This document shows positions 47,267 through 56,666 of a DNA stretch of 64,000 nt, piece after piece. Made by a program: the position numbers and the translations under genes. The notes under the pieces were generated by a model. That model was not told the origin of the DNA, did no database searches, and saw nothing but the letters and a program-made list of their open reading frames with translations. The stretch lies in contig CAZEZP010000091.1 of NCBI GenBank assembly GCA_964516435.1, positions 8,144-72,143 on the forward strand. The letters are read 5' to 3'. Origin of the DNA: HGW-17 sp964516435 (lineage in GTDB: Bacteria; Myxococcota_A; Polyangia; HGW-17). Position 1 is the first letter of the stretch. Each line of letters opens with the position of its first letter.

Positions 47267-48622
47267 TCATTGCTCCTTTCCACCTTGGGCTTCTTCCGCA
47301 AGAAGATAATCTATAATTTTATTTAGTCGATAAAGTGTAATTCCTTCATTGAATTTTAAATCGTTTATTACAAAAGAAAAATCATTCTCATTCAACTCGA
47401 GGGCCTTGACGACATCCATGATCTGCTGCCTGGCCGGCTCCAGTCCCCGTTCCGTGCGCTGGGCGTCGAGTTCCTCCATGGACAGTTGCAACTCGGCCAG
47501 ATAGTTCCGGATGGCCTCCGTCTGCATGGAAGAAACGCGCCATTTCGTGTCCTTGGCCAGGGAAGCCAGGAATGCATGCAGTTTTCCGGCATCCCGGGTC
47601 TGACTCACCAGATAGACCCAGTCGGCTCCCACCTGGGATCCGGGGTCCGTTCCGCCCCAGTGGAAGATCACCCACAGTTGGGCATCATTGCGGAAGGCGG
47701 CCATGGTCTGCAGAATCTTGTCCAGTTGCTTCAGGCGGGCGATCCCCATGTGGGTCAGCGGAGCGAACAGCACGACCTGCACGCGGGCATCGGCAAAGCC
47801 CCAGTGGAAGAAATTCTTTTCGCGCGCCAGTTCCACCAGGGCCCGCACCCGCTGCAATTCCTCCTGCGTCAGGCGCTTTCCCTGCTCCATGTACCGTTTT
47901 CCCAGCGTCTGACTGGATGTCAGGGTACGCCCGCGGGCCGGCGCGTCCGGCGGCGTGGAAGACGGCGGAGCCGGGCGGGCGGGAGCGGACACGGGCGCCC
48001 TGGTCTGGACCCGCTTTTCCTGGTCGCTTTGCCGGGCGAGGATGTAGCCCACTATGGAAAGTCCCAGCAGCACGAAGAAAATGACGATCGAAAGGGAGGA
48101 AGAAGAAGTCCTCGGCGCACCGGGGACCAAACCGGACGGCGGCCTTGGCGGATTCCCGTCCCGCCGCGCGATTTCCAGATTCCGGACCTGGAAATCGTCC
48201 TTGCCCGTTCCCGGAACCTCCCATCGCAACTCCTCCATGCGCTGGTGCAGCAGGCGCAAAAAACGCATGCGCTCCACCGCGAGCGCAGACTTTCGGGAGG
48301 ATGCGGCCGAAACCGGGCTTTGCCCGATTCGAAAGTCCTCGGCGCCATTCTCCGATGGCGCCCTCGCATCGAATGGCGCATTCCAGGATGCTTCCCCGCG
48401 TGGCGGCAGCAGCGGCGATTCCGGAAACGCGGGAAGGCCGGATTCCGGCGGGGGCAAAGCCGGGGACGAAAGAGAGGAGGAAGAGGAAGATGCAGGAGCG
48501 ACGGCCTCCGACGGCCGGAAGAGCCGGTGACAGGCATCGCATTCGGCAATCATGGTTCCCGGAATGACCTCGGTGTTCTGGCGACAGTGCGGACAGACCA
48601 GGGTTTGCAGACCGCTCGACAT
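47267..48622 (-). CDS. Zinc-ribbon, membrane and thioredoxin-fold protein (paralogue A)
   Basis: A 451-residue protein. The N-terminus has a zinc ribbon with CPHC (10-13) and CDAC (28-31). A Ser/Pro-rich linker follows, then a membrane helix (about 173-196, SIVIFFVLLGLSIVGYI). The rest is a thioredoxin-fold-like domain in the DsbA style (VQVVLFAPLTHMGIARL, DFSFVINDLKFNEG), without a CxxC pair at the expected position. It therefore should not be an oxidoreductase but might bind peptides or metal. A related protein is encoded at 58379-59428. GGAGGA precedes the ATG. It lies 33 bases after the export-gate gene and 1 base before the M3 lipoprotein. Unknown function. Confidence 0.75.
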   Translation of the reverse strand: MSSGLQTLVCPHCRQNTEVIPGTMIAECDACHRLFRPSEAVAPASSSSSSLSSPALPPPESGLPAFPESPLLPPRGEASWNAPFDARAPSENGAEDFRIGQSPVSAASSRKSALAVERMRFLRLLHQRMEELRWEVPGTGKDDFQVRNLEIARRDGNPPRPPSGLVPGAPRTSSSSLSIVIFFVLLGLSIVGYILARQSDQEKRVQTRAPVSAPARPAPPSSTPPDAPARGRTLTSSQTLGKRYMEQGKRLTQEELQRVRALVELAREKNFFHWGFADARVQVVLFAPLTHMGIARLKQLDKILQTMAAFRNDAQLWVIFHWGGTDPGSQVGADWVYLVSQTRDAGKLHAFLASLAKDTKWRVSSMQTEAIRNYLAELQLSMEELDAQRTERGLEPARQQIMDVVKALELNENDFSFVINDLKFNEGITLYRLNKIIDYLLAEEAQGGKEQ

Positions 48623-48655
48623 GGCATTCCTCCAGAAGCGGCGAACGAGGACCGC

Positions 48656-50662
48656 CTAGAATTCTCCCACCGGCTGGATGCCGGCGTGCCCCTCGAGTTC
48701 CGGATAACTGAGCACCCGGACGGCCGGAACCGCCGGTTCCAGAATCCTGCGCAGAAAGCGCCGCACATCCACGGACGACACCAGCACCAGGCGGCCCGAA
48801 AGCGGGCCGGCCAACTCGCGCGCGCGCCGGTGCCATTCATCCACCGTTTCGGGATGGAGGCTCAGCCACGTGCCGGTCTCATTGCGCTTCACGGCCAGGC
48901 GCACGTCGTCCTCCACGGCGGGAGAGACCAGAAACACCGGCAAAACACCCTCGGCGCCCCATGCCGCCAGCATCTCGCGGCGGATGTCCAGGCGCACGTT
49001 CTCGGCCAGCACGGCCGGATCCGCCTCCTGCGGGGCATGCCGGAACAGGCTCCGCAGAATCCGTCCCAGCGGGCGGATGGTCACCTGCTCCTCCAGCAGG
49101 CGCTGGAGCACCTCGGCCAGCAGGGACAGGGATACGGGATGCGGCATGCACTCCTCCACCAGAGCCGGCTGCGTGCGCCGCAAGGCGTGCACCAGCACCT
49201 GCGCCGCATCCAGGGTCATCAGTTCGTGGGCATGGCGATGCATAACGCGCTCCAGGTGGTGCAGGGGCATTTCCCAGTCCTGCAGGCCATTTTCACCGGC
49301 GCCAACCGAATCCGTCCACACCCAGTCACCCGGCAGGCTCCATGCAGCCAAAGCGCCTTCCCCTTCACCGGGCGCCCCTTCCCGCAAAATCATGCCCCGG
49401 CGCACCCGTCCCTCTCCCACGGGCATTTCCCAGATCCGCCACTGGTAGCCGTCCGGAGGCAGCCCCTCCTGCACGACGAGCGCGGGTTCGGGCAGCAGCA
49501 GGCCGGTGTTCCACCAGACCTTCATGCGCAATCGCCCCATGCCTTCGGAAAAAGCCCGTCCGGGCGCTCCCTCCTGGAGAAAACCCAAGCCGGATCCCAC
49601 GGCCAGCACCAGCGGACGCTCGCTCCACCCGGCCAGAGAACGCGCTGCGTCAGCCGGGCTTTCGCCCCCGCCAGGCGGAAAACGCGAAACAGCCGCGGCC
49701 GCACCGAGACGCCGGCGCAAAAAGATTCCCCAGGCCAGAAACGTGCCCCCCAGCAGAAAGAACGGCAGAAAGGGAAGTCCCGGAAGCAGGGCGAAAACCA
49801 GCAGCAGCAGGCCGGACAACGACAACACCCGCGGATTTTTGAGGATCTGTCCTCCCATTTCCTGGGCCAGACCCCGGCCTTCCTCGGAAGACACGCGCGT
49901 GATGACGAAGCCCGCGGACACGCTGACCAGCAGGGCCGGAATCTGGGAGACCAAGCCATCCCCGATGGTGAGTACCGAATAGGTCTCCACCGCGCTGGAT
50001 GCGGACATCCCCATCTGAAAGGTACCCACCGCGAGCCCGCCCACGAGATTGATGAACGTGATCGCCAGACCCGCCACGGCATCGCCCTTGACGAATTTCA
50101 TGGCGCCGTCCATGGCCCCGTACAACTGGCTCTCCCGCGTGAGCGCCTGCCGCTGCAGCCGGGCTGTCTCGTGGGTGATGTGCCCGGCGCGCAACTCCGC
50201 GTCGATGGACATCTGCCGGCCGGGCATGGCGTCCAGGGTGAACCGCGCAGCGACTTCGGCCACCCGCTCCGATCCCTTGGCGATGACCACGAACTGCACC
50301 ACCGTGATGACCAGAAACACCACGCCCCCCACGAGAAGGTTCCCGCCGGCCACGAAGCGCCCGAAAGCGTCGATGACGGCGCCGGCGTCGGCCTGCAGCA
50401 GGATCAGCCGGGTGGTGGCGATGTTGAGTCCCAGGCGGAACAGAGTGGCTAGAAGCAAAAAAGTTGGAAACGTCGCGAACTGCAGCGGTTCGGAGATGTG
50501 CAGCGCCATGAGCAGGAGGGTGACCGAAAGCGCGATGCTGGCCGACAGGCACAAATCCATGACCCACGTGGGCACCGGAAACACCATGAGGACCAGCACG
50601 CACAGGACGATTCCCACGAGAATCAACTGCGAGCGGTCCTGCTTCGGCCACGGAATCGGCAT
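48656..50662 (-). CDS. Type III export-gate protein (SctV/FlhA family)
   Basis: A 668-residue member of the FHIPEP family: seven to eight membrane helices in the first 320 residues, then a cytoplasmic domain of about 340. The family signature LDAMPGRQMSIDAEL (near 152-166) is intact, as are IALSVTLLLMAL and FPTFLLLATLFRLGLNIATTR in the N-terminal part. It is a single piece of the inner-membrane export apparatus of flagella or injectisomes. No SctR/S/T/U, ATPase, needle or flagellar gene is in the window, which makes it an orphan in place. Length is close to 690-700 typical of the family. It lies 3 bases after a lipoprotein gene and 33 before a thioredoxin-fold gene. Confidence 0.93.
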   Translation of the reverse strand: MPIPWPKQDRSQLILVGIVLCVLVLMVFPVPTWVMDLCLSASIALSVTLLLMALHISEPLQFATFPTFLLLATLFRLGLNIATTRLILLQADAGAVIDAFGRFVAGGNLLVGGVVFLVITVVQFVVIAKGSERVAEVAARFTLDAMPGRQMSIDAELRAGHITHETARLQRQALTRESQLYGAMDGAMKFVKGDAVAGLAITFINLVGGLAVGTFQMGMSASSAVETYSVLTIGDGLVSQIPALLVSVSAGFVITRVSSEEGRGLAQEMGGQILKNPRVLSLSGLLLLVFALLPGLPFLPFFLLGGTFLAWGIFLRRRLGAAAAVSRFPPGGGESPADAARSLAGWSERPLVLAVGSGLGFLQEGAPGRAFSEGMGRLRMKVWWNTGLLLPEPALVVQEGLPPDGYQWRIWEMPVGEGRVRRGMILREGAPGEGEGALAAWSLPGDWVWTDSVGAGENGLQDWEMPLHHLERVMHRHAHELMTLDAAQVLVHALRRTQPALVEECMPHPVSLSLLAEVLQRLLEEQVTIRPLGRILRSLFRHAPQEADPAVLAENVRLDIRREMLAAWGAEGVLPVFLVSPAVEDDVRLAVKRNETGTWLSLHPETVDEWHRRARELAGPLSGRLVLVSSVDVRRFLRRILEPAVPAVRVLSYPELEGHAGIQPVGEF

Positions 50663-50665
50663 GAC

Positions 50666-51163
50666 TCAATCGTTCCGCTTCTTCAGGGGGAAGTACGCAT
50701 ACAGTTCCGGGCTCACGATGCGCATTTCCATGCGCTGTCCGCGGAAGACCGACAGAAACACCAGGAGGGTGCGGCCGGGAAAGGATGCCCAGGCCACGTG
50801 GGTGAACAGCGGATCCCCCTCGATGGTCATGTCGGCCAGCGCATCGTTGAGAATTTCCGGAACGATGGACAACTGGGCGCTCTCCCCCGCAGGGCTCCAC
50901 ACGGCTCCCTCCCCGGGCACCTGCGAAGAGCAGCGTTCGGCGTCCGGGCGGGTCTGCAGGGTCAGGGTGGCATCCAGGCGCGTGTTTCCCAACTCCCGGA
51001 CATCCAGCACGGCCTGGGCGCAGATGTCGATCCCGCGGCGGATCAGGCGGCTCTGCTCCACAGAGCCCTGCCAGGCTCCCCGGTATTCCGCCAGGTCCTG
51101 GCAAGCCGGCAGGAAACAGCAGAAGGCGAGAATCACGACGAACAGGAACCGCGGTAGGCGCAT
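50666..51163 (-). CDS. Lipoprotein upstream of the export gate
   Basis: 165 residues with a signal peptide and lipobox (MRLPRFLFVVILAFCCF, LPAC near 21). The mature part is mostly beta strands (NTRLDATLTLQTRP, HVAWASFPGRTLLVFLSV). It is not recognisable as the SctJ or SctW/pilotin families from sequence alone, although pilotin-like lipoproteins are common in secretion operons. The start lacks any purine-rich ribosome site, and the promoter at 51170-51198 places transcription at or within a base of this ATG, so the mRNA is probably leaderless. It is the first gene of the operon, 3 bases before the export-gate gene. Confidence 0.72.
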   Translation of the reverse strand: MRLPRFLFVVILAFCCFLPACQDLAEYRGAWQGSVEQSRLIRRGIDICAQAVLDVRELGNTRLDATLTLQTRPDAERCSSQVPGEGAVWSPAGESAQLSIVPEILNDALADMTIEGDPLFTHVAWASFPGRTLLVFLSVFRGQRMEMRIVSPELYAYFPLKKRND

Positions 51164-51169
51164 GCGGGG

Positions 51170-51198
51170 AGAATGTTCGCTTTTTCCTTGGTTGTCAA
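51170..51198 (-). promoter_or_regulatory. Promoter of the export-gate operon, probably leaderless
   Basis: Minus strand: TTGACA (51193-51198), 17 bp, CATTCT (51170-51175). Start of transcription should fall at about 51163, the A of the lipoprotein ATG. The 11 bases TTGACAACCAA are the same as at 36170-36180. The -10 is weak. Confidence 0.5.
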
Positions 51199-51325
51199 TG
51201 GCCGTGCATGCCGGCAGCGGCGGGCGCTTTGTCGAACCGGAAGCCCGGCCAACCCCGGTGGACTAGCCCATATCCCGCTTCAGGAAACCGTTCGCAAACC
51301 ACGGTGAAAAATGGCCGGGAGGAAT

Positions 51326-53242
51326 CTACATCCCGTATTTGGCGAGCTTCTTGTGCAGTCCTTCGCGCGTGATGCCCAGGCGGGCGGCCGCGCGCGTCTT
51401 GTTCTGGTCGCATTCCTCCAGCACGCGCACGAGAATCTGCCGCTCCACCTCTTCCATCATGTCCTTGAGGGTTCCTTCCATCGCCAGCGCCTTTTCGGCG
51501 ATCATGGAAGTCTCCTGGCGCAGTTGCGGCCGCAGGTCGGAAGGACGGATCACGCCTCCGTCATCGGCGAGGATCACCAGCCGCTGCACCTCGTTCTCCA
51601 GTTCCCGCACATTGCCTTTCCACGGAACTTCCTGCATCTCCTTGAGGGTCTGCGGATCCACCGTCACGCTCTTCTGCATGGCCGAGGCGTATTTCTGCAC
51701 GAAATGCTCCACCAGCAGGGGAATGTCTTCCTTGCGCTCCCGCAGGGGCGGCAGATGGATCGGAAACACGTGCAGGCGGTAGAAGAGATCTTCGCGGAAG
51801 CGGCCGGCGGCGACCTCCTCCTCCAGGTTCTTGTGGGAAGCCGAGATGATGCGCACATCCACGTACTTCACCTGGGTCGAACCCAGCGGGCGGATTTCCC
51901 CCTCCTGCAGCACGCGCAGCAACTTGACCTGCAGCGACAGCGGCATGTCCGCAATCTCGTCGAGGAACAGGGTGCCGCCGTCGGCGATCTCGAAAAGCCC
52001 CTTCTTGTCGCGTTCGGCCCCCGTGAAGGCGCCCTTGACGTGCCCGAAGAGCTCGCTTTCCAGGAGGGTCTCCGGCAGTGCCGCGCAGTTCTGCGCCACG
52101 AACATCTTCTCCCGCCGCCGGCTCTGGTAGTGGATGGCCGACGCGATCAACTCCTTGCCGGTGCCCGTCTCGCCATGGATGGAAATGGCCACGCGCGTGT
52201 CGATGACCTTCTCGAGTTGCTCGAAGATGCGGCGCATGGCCGCCGAATTGCCCACGATGTCCGAGAAGCAGCGCACCGACGTACGCTGGCGGTAATAATT
52301 GTTCTCGGATTGCACCCGTTCCTTCTTTTCCTCGAGCATCCGGTACATGCGGGCATTCTCGATGGCCAGCACGGACTGGTAGGACAAGAGGGTGAGGTAC
52401 TCGAGATCCTTTTCCTGGAACATGCCGCGCTGCGTGCGGTTGTCGCACTGCAGCACCCCGACGATCTGGTTGCCGTTCCACATGGGCACCGCCATGATGG
52501 AGCGGATGCTCGCCGCCACGATGGAGGCGCTCTGGGCCATCTCGCCGGGCGCATCGGCCACCAGGACGGCCGCCTTGCGCTTGAGCACCATCTCCACGAG
52601 CGAGCGGGAGCCGCCGGACGTGTCCACCGCGCCTTCCCGGCTGCGCGCAAACGCCATCCTAAACCGCAGGGAGACGGGATCCCGCAGGTAGATGCTCACG
52701 TTGGAGGCGCGCTCCAGCAGTTCGAACACCGCCTCGCACACGGAATCCAGAACCGTCTGCAGTTCCAGTCCGCCGCGGCCGATGGTCTGGACCAGCCGGT
52801 ACATGATGGCTGCCAGTTCCCGGTCCGCGCCCGCCTGGCTGCGCAGGGTGTCGATTTCTTCCAGCGTGCGCGCGGCCATCACCGTGGTGTTGGCCGGCAT
52901 CTCCACTTCCACCGAATCGATCGCCCGCACCAGCAGCACCACGGGCGAATACGGCGACCCGAGACGCAGTTGGTCCCCCACCTTGAGGGGGATCTCCCAG
53001 CGCTCCGAGCCGTCCAGCGGAATGCTCTGGCCCCGGCGGACCAGCACGGACCCCGACGTCGAGCGCAGATCCCGCAGGATGTACTGGTTGTCCTCCCAGA
53101 AGATCTGCGCGTGCTCTCCGCTGATGTGGTAGTCCGGCAGCACCACGAGGTTGTCCTCGTGCCGCCCGATGGTGATGACGGAATCCTCGAGCCTGTGAAT
53201 GCGTCCCCGGGTTTCTCCTTCCAGAACCTCCAGTTCGATCAT
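51326..53242 (-). CDS. FHA-GAF-AAA sigma-54 transcriptional activator
   Basis: A 638-residue activator. Residues about 1-105 form an FHA domain (VITIGRHEDN, HISGEHAQ, RSTSGSVLV), which binds phosphothreonine. A GAF domain spans about 150-315. The sigma-54 AAA domain (about 340-565) has Walker A GETGTGKE, the sigma-54 contact loop GAFTGA and Walker B LFLDEIADM. A Fis-type helix-turn-helix closes it (TRAAARLGITREGLHKKL). FHA links it directly to Ser/Thr kinases, of which three lie nearby. ATG 53242 with GGGAG upstream is preferred over GTG 53246-53248. It lies between the giant lipoprotein gene and the export-gate operon; its targets are unknown. Confidence 0.95.
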   Translation of the reverse strand: MIELEVLEGETRGRIHRLEDSVITIGRHEDNLVVLPDYHISGEHAQIFWEDNQYILRDLRSTSGSVLVRRGQSIPLDGSERWEIPLKVGDQLRLGSPYSPVVLLVRAIDSVEVEMPANTTVMAARTLEEIDTLRSQAGADRELAAIMYRLVQTIGRGGLELQTVLDSVCEAVFELLERASNVSIYLRDPVSLRFRMAFARSREGAVDTSGGSRSLVEMVLKRKAAVLVADAPGEMAQSASIVAASIRSIMAVPMWNGNQIVGVLQCDNRTQRGMFQEKDLEYLTLLSYQSVLAIENARMYRMLEEKKERVQSENNYYRQRTSVRCFSDIVGNSAAMRRIFEQLEKVIDTRVAISIHGETGTGKELIASAIHYQSRRREKMFVAQNCAALPETLLESELFGHVKGAFTGAERDKKGLFEIADGGTLFLDEIADMPLSLQVKLLRVLQEGEIRPLGSTQVKYVDVRIISASHKNLEEEVAAGRFREDLFYRLHVFPIHLPPLRERKEDIPLLVEHFVQKYASAMQKSVTVDPQTLKEMQEVPWKGNVRELENEVQRLVILADDGGVIRPSDLRPQLRQETSMIAEKALAMEGTLKDMMEEVERQILVRVLEECDQNKTRAAARLGITREGLHKKLAKYGM

Positions 53243-53294
53243 GTCCACTCCCGGAAACCGCGGACGACGCGAGGCATCGTGCCAGGAAAGGGGA

Positions 53295-56200
53295 TTATTT
53301 CTTGTTCATCAAGCGGCCCAGCAGGCACTGGGCGTCCTGGTTCATCCAGAAGTAGCCGCCGCGCTTCATGCTGGCGGTCTCGGAGTCGATGACCTTCTGG
53401 ATGATGGCGGATACGACCGGGTAGTCTTCCGAGCGTCCCCAGCGGTCCAGCGCCATCATGATGGCCTCGCGCACGTTCAGTTCGGATTTTTCGTACGCTT
53501 CGGCCAGCACCTTCACCAGTTCCTTGCGATCCGCCTCGTTGAGTTCCTTGTCCCAGGCGTTGATGAGCAGGAGGGCCTTGCGGCGCACCTTCCACGGGGT
53601 GATGATTTCCATGGAAACCAATATTTTATTATTTTTTTCATCGTAGGACGGCAGACGCTTCTTCGTCACCTTGCCGGCCTTCTCGTCCACCACGTCCTCG
53701 AACACGGCGCAGGGCGGCACCTTGCCGTCGATGGTTTCCGGGCACGCCTTGGAGATGACCACGCGGGACACGATGGTGCGCAGGTTGGAGATGTTCTGCA
53801 GGTCATCCGTGTGGTTCTCGCACTCCTTGGTCAACTCGGGGATGTACTTCTTGGGCTCGTTCTCCTTGTAGATGCACAGGAAGTTGCGCAGTTCCAGGAT
53901 GGGCTTCTTGAGGGCGTTCAATTCTTCCTCGATGATCTCCTTGGCCCGCGCGCGGCGATCCTGCTCCATCTTGTCGTCCCAGGGACGCTGGACCGTCAGT
54001 TCCATGTTCTGCTTCTGCAGGGCCGTGGCCTTGTCGCGATCCAGGCTTTCCAGCGGATGCACGCCCGGATCCGCCATGATGTCCTCGGGCTTGATGTTCA
54101 GCAGCCGGTCGAAATCGGCCACGGAAGCATAGTCGAAGGCGCTCTCGAGCATCTCCAGGCGGATGCGCTCATAGCCGGAGAGCACCAGGCGCTTCTCGGC
54201 CTCCTTCGCGGACAGGCCCGCCTTCTTCATGTCCTTGGCGGCCTGGCTCTCCATGACGTTCCACTTGTATTCGCGGGTCGTGTCGTACCCGTCACAGATG
54301 GGCTCCTTCTTGGGATCGTTCTTGTCCTTGCTGTTCTCGAATTCCTTGATCTTGGCCTGGCAGGCTTCGACGTGCTTCTTGTATTCCGCGAAGAATTCCT
54401 TGGGCTCGGGCGCCTTGGGCTTCTTGGTCTGCGCGTCCACCGGCCAGTAGCCGAAATAGTTCTGCAGCGTGGAAATCCACAGGTAGCGGGAACGCAGCCA
54501 GCGATCCTTGTTGTAGGACCACTGCTGGAAGATCTTCATGACTTCGTCGAACTGGGAATCGAACAGTTTCTCGCATTCCTTGGCTTCCGCCTGGTTCTCG
54601 ATCTTGGCGCACAGCGCGCGGTTGCGGCCCTGCTGCACCAACTGGATGGTCTGCTGGCGGAACTGTTCCCACAGCAGTTCCGTGGCGATGTACCAGGGCT
54701 CCATAATGTTCTTTTTGCCTTCGCCTTCCCGGAAGGAGGCCACGTCCATGAGCTTCTCGAAGGAGCCCTTGTCATAGGGCATCATGGCCAGGGCCTTGGC
54801 GGCGAACGTGGTGGAGCGCGGATCCTGCAGCCAGCGCAGGCGGACTTCCATCTCGGCGCGAGTGCGGGCATTGAGCTCGTTCTTCTCGGCGGACATCAGC
54901 CAGCCGGCGCCGTACATGGCTTCCTTGGAGGAGTCCACGAGCCAGTTGTAGTCGCGCAACTTGTTCCACTGGGACTTGGTGCCGGAAATCTCGTTGGTGA
55001 ACTCGGGCACGCACTCGGTCTTGATGAAGGCTTCCTGCATGCCCTCCTTGCGGCAGCGCACCACGGCGGCCTTGGCCGACTGCTCGGCGGTGAAATCCCA
55101 GAAAGCCGTCATGGCCACGGAGGAATACGTGCCCAGGAAGATCTGCTGGATTTCCTGGGCAGCGCCCATGCCGCGCAGGGCTTCGAGCGCCGTGCGTTCC
55201 ACGACGGCGGAGTCCTTGGTGTCCCACTTGCCCTTTTCGTTCAGGTCGAACACCTCGCAGGCGCCCTGCCCCCACTGGTCGGTGCGCTTCTTGTGCTCGG
55301 CCCGCTTCTGCGTCAGATATTCCTCGAACTTGGCGGCATCGAATTTCTCGCCGCGGAACTTCAACTCGGCCTCATACAGGCGGCGGGTCACGAAGCGGAA
55401 GTAGTCGGAATTGCGATACTTCTCGTAGTTGCCCATGCACTCCTTCAACTTGGAACGGGCCGCGCTCTGGTTGGGATCGGAACCGTAGAGGACGTACTGG
55501 TCGCCGTTCATGGAGGCGTACCAGCGATCCTTCTTCTCGTCATAGGACAGCGGGTAGCGGGCGGGATCGCCTTCCGCCAGGAGCGCCAGGATGCCCACCG
55601 GGTCGATGGGCTGGCCGCGCATTTCGGGCTTGTACAGTTTGGAAAGAGCCACCTTGCATTCGCGGAAACTCTTGCCCAGGCGGCCCAGGCCGATCTCCAC
55701 GCTGTAGAGGCAACCCACCAGGGTGTTGTTGACGCGCTGGTTGGCCACGCCCAGCATGCCCAACTGGACGGCCGCCTTCTTGTTCACCAGGAAGTTCTGC
55801 TTGCAGTGGCGCCCCTGGCAGAACAGGCTCTCGTCGGCCGTGTCGTGCTTGCCGCGGCGGATCATTTCCACCAGGATCTCGGCGGCGTCGTTGTCGAACG
55901 CCTTGTTCAACTTGTCGCCCACGCCGCGCAGATCCAGGATGTTGTCCACGATGGCCATGCGGATCTGGGAGATGCTGTCGTTCTGCTCCGGATTCGCATA
56001 AATTTTTTTGAGAAGGCCCTTGAGTTTCTCGAAGGTCTGCGGGTGTGGCTTGACCTTGTTCAGTTCCGTCAGGCCCTTGATGGCCACCACCACGCGGGCG
56101 TCGATCTTCTCGCGGTCCACCAGATACTCCGGCCCGCCGAAGGAATCGATGATTTCCAGGAACAGCGCTTCCGCGGCATCCGCCTCCAGCGGCGCCTTGG

Positions 56201-56633
56201 GATCCTGGAACTTGATCAGGAGCTTCAGGATGTCATCCTGCTGCCAGTCCTTGTGCTGCTTGTAGGCATCGATCAGCGCCGGAATCGTCACCTTGCGGAA
56301 ATACGGGATCTTCTTGTCGAGCTTGACCATGTACTTGCCGCAGAACGACGTGTACTGGTCCCACTTGCCCGACTCCTTGAGCGCATTGACCTCATCGCGG
56401 TGCGTCTTCTTCCAGTTTTCGTCCGTGAACTTGTGGCACGTCTCCTGGAGCGTCGTATCCACCTCGTAGATGAATTCCAACTTCTCCAGCGCTTCCTTCC
56501 GGACCTCCGCGCTGTCGTTGAGTTTTTTCACCCACGGCTTCGGATCCGTGTCGTCCTGGGCGCAGGCGGCCATCCAAATGAACGAGAGCGAGACGATTGG
56601 AAGTATCCAGTGCTTCATGTCGGTGCCTTTCAT
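53295..56633 (-). CDS. Very large lipoprotein with HEAT-like helical repeats
   Basis: A 1,112-residue lipoprotein with a signal peptide and lipobox (MKHWILPIVSLSFI, MAAC). The rest is almost entirely helical, with repeated pieces of the HEAT/armadillo style (for example RRKALLLINAWDKELNEADRKELVKVLAEA and NVREAIMMALDRWG) and many Lys/Glu pairs; several Cys residues could pair. No enzyme motif is seen. It would be a periplasmic or outer-membrane scaffold. The ATG at 56633 with GGAAGGA upstream is chosen; ATG 56618 with AAAGG is a close alternative. It precedes the sigma-54 activator gene by 52 bases, probably on one mRNA, from the promoter at 56667-56696. Confidence 0.82.
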   Translation of the reverse strand: MKGTDMKHWILPIVSLSFIWMAACAQDDTDPKPWVKKLNDSAEVRKEALEKLEFIYEVDTTLQETCHKFTDENWKKTHRDEVNALKESGKWDQYTSFCGKYMVKLDKKIPYFRKVTIPALIDAYKQHKDWQQDDILKLLIKFQDPKAPLEADAAEALFLEIIDSFGGPEYLVDREKIDARVVVAIKGLTELNKVKPHPQTFEKLKGLLKKIYANPEQNDSISQIRMAIVDNILDLRGVGDKLNKAFDNDAAEILVEMIRRGKHDTADESLFCQGRHCKQNFLVNKKAAVQLGMLGVANQRVNNTLVGCLYSVEIGLGRLGKSFRECKVALSKLYKPEMRGQPIDPVGILALLAEGDPARYPLSYDEKKDRWYASMNGDQYVLYGSDPNQSAARSKLKECMGNYEKYRNSDYFRFVTRRLYEAELKFRGEKFDAAKFEEYLTQKRAEHKKRTDQWGQGACEVFDLNEKGKWDTKDSAVVERTALEALRGMGAAQEIQQIFLGTYSSVAMTAFWDFTAEQSAKAAVVRCRKEGMQEAFIKTECVPEFTNEISGTKSQWNKLRDYNWLVDSSKEAMYGAGWLMSAEKNELNARTRAEMEVRLRWLQDPRSTTFAAKALAMMPYDKGSFEKLMDVASFREGEGKKNIMEPWYIATELLWEQFRQQTIQLVQQGRNRALCAKIENQAEAKECEKLFDSQFDEVMKIFQQWSYNKDRWLRSRYLWISTLQNYFGYWPVDAQTKKPKAPEPKEFFAEYKKHVEACQAKIKEFENSKDKNDPKKEPICDGYDTTREYKWNVMESQAAKDMKKAGLSAKEAEKRLVLSGYERIRLEMLESAFDYASVADFDRLLNIKPEDIMADPGVHPLESLDRDKATALQKQNMELTVQRPWDDKMEQDRRARAKEIIEEELNALKKPILELRNFLCIYKENEPKKYIPELTKECENHTDDLQNISNLRTIVSRVVISKACPETIDGKVPPCAVFEDVVDEKAGKVTKKRLPSYDEKNNKILVSMEIITPWKVRRKALLLINAWDKELNEADRKELVKVLAEAYEKSELNVREAIMMALDRWGRSEDYPVVSAIIQKVIDSETASMKRGGYFWMNQDAQCLLGRLMNKK

Positions 56634-56666
56634 GAGAGATTCCTTCCGGGCATTTAAGCCCGGGCC

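Noticed and set aside
45172..47316. Plus-strand 714-codon frame opposite the M3 peptidase gene
   Set aside because: Shadow of a gene with an intact zinc site and lipobox.
47486..50452. Plus-strand 988-codon frame opposite the export-gate and thioredoxin-fold genes
   Set aside because: Spans two well-supported genes and the gap between them; Gln/His/Arg-rich and without domains.
53199..56657. Plus-strand 1,152-codon frame opposite the giant lipoprotein gene
   Set aside because: Shadow; product is hydrophobic, His- and Leu-rich and has no ribosome site.
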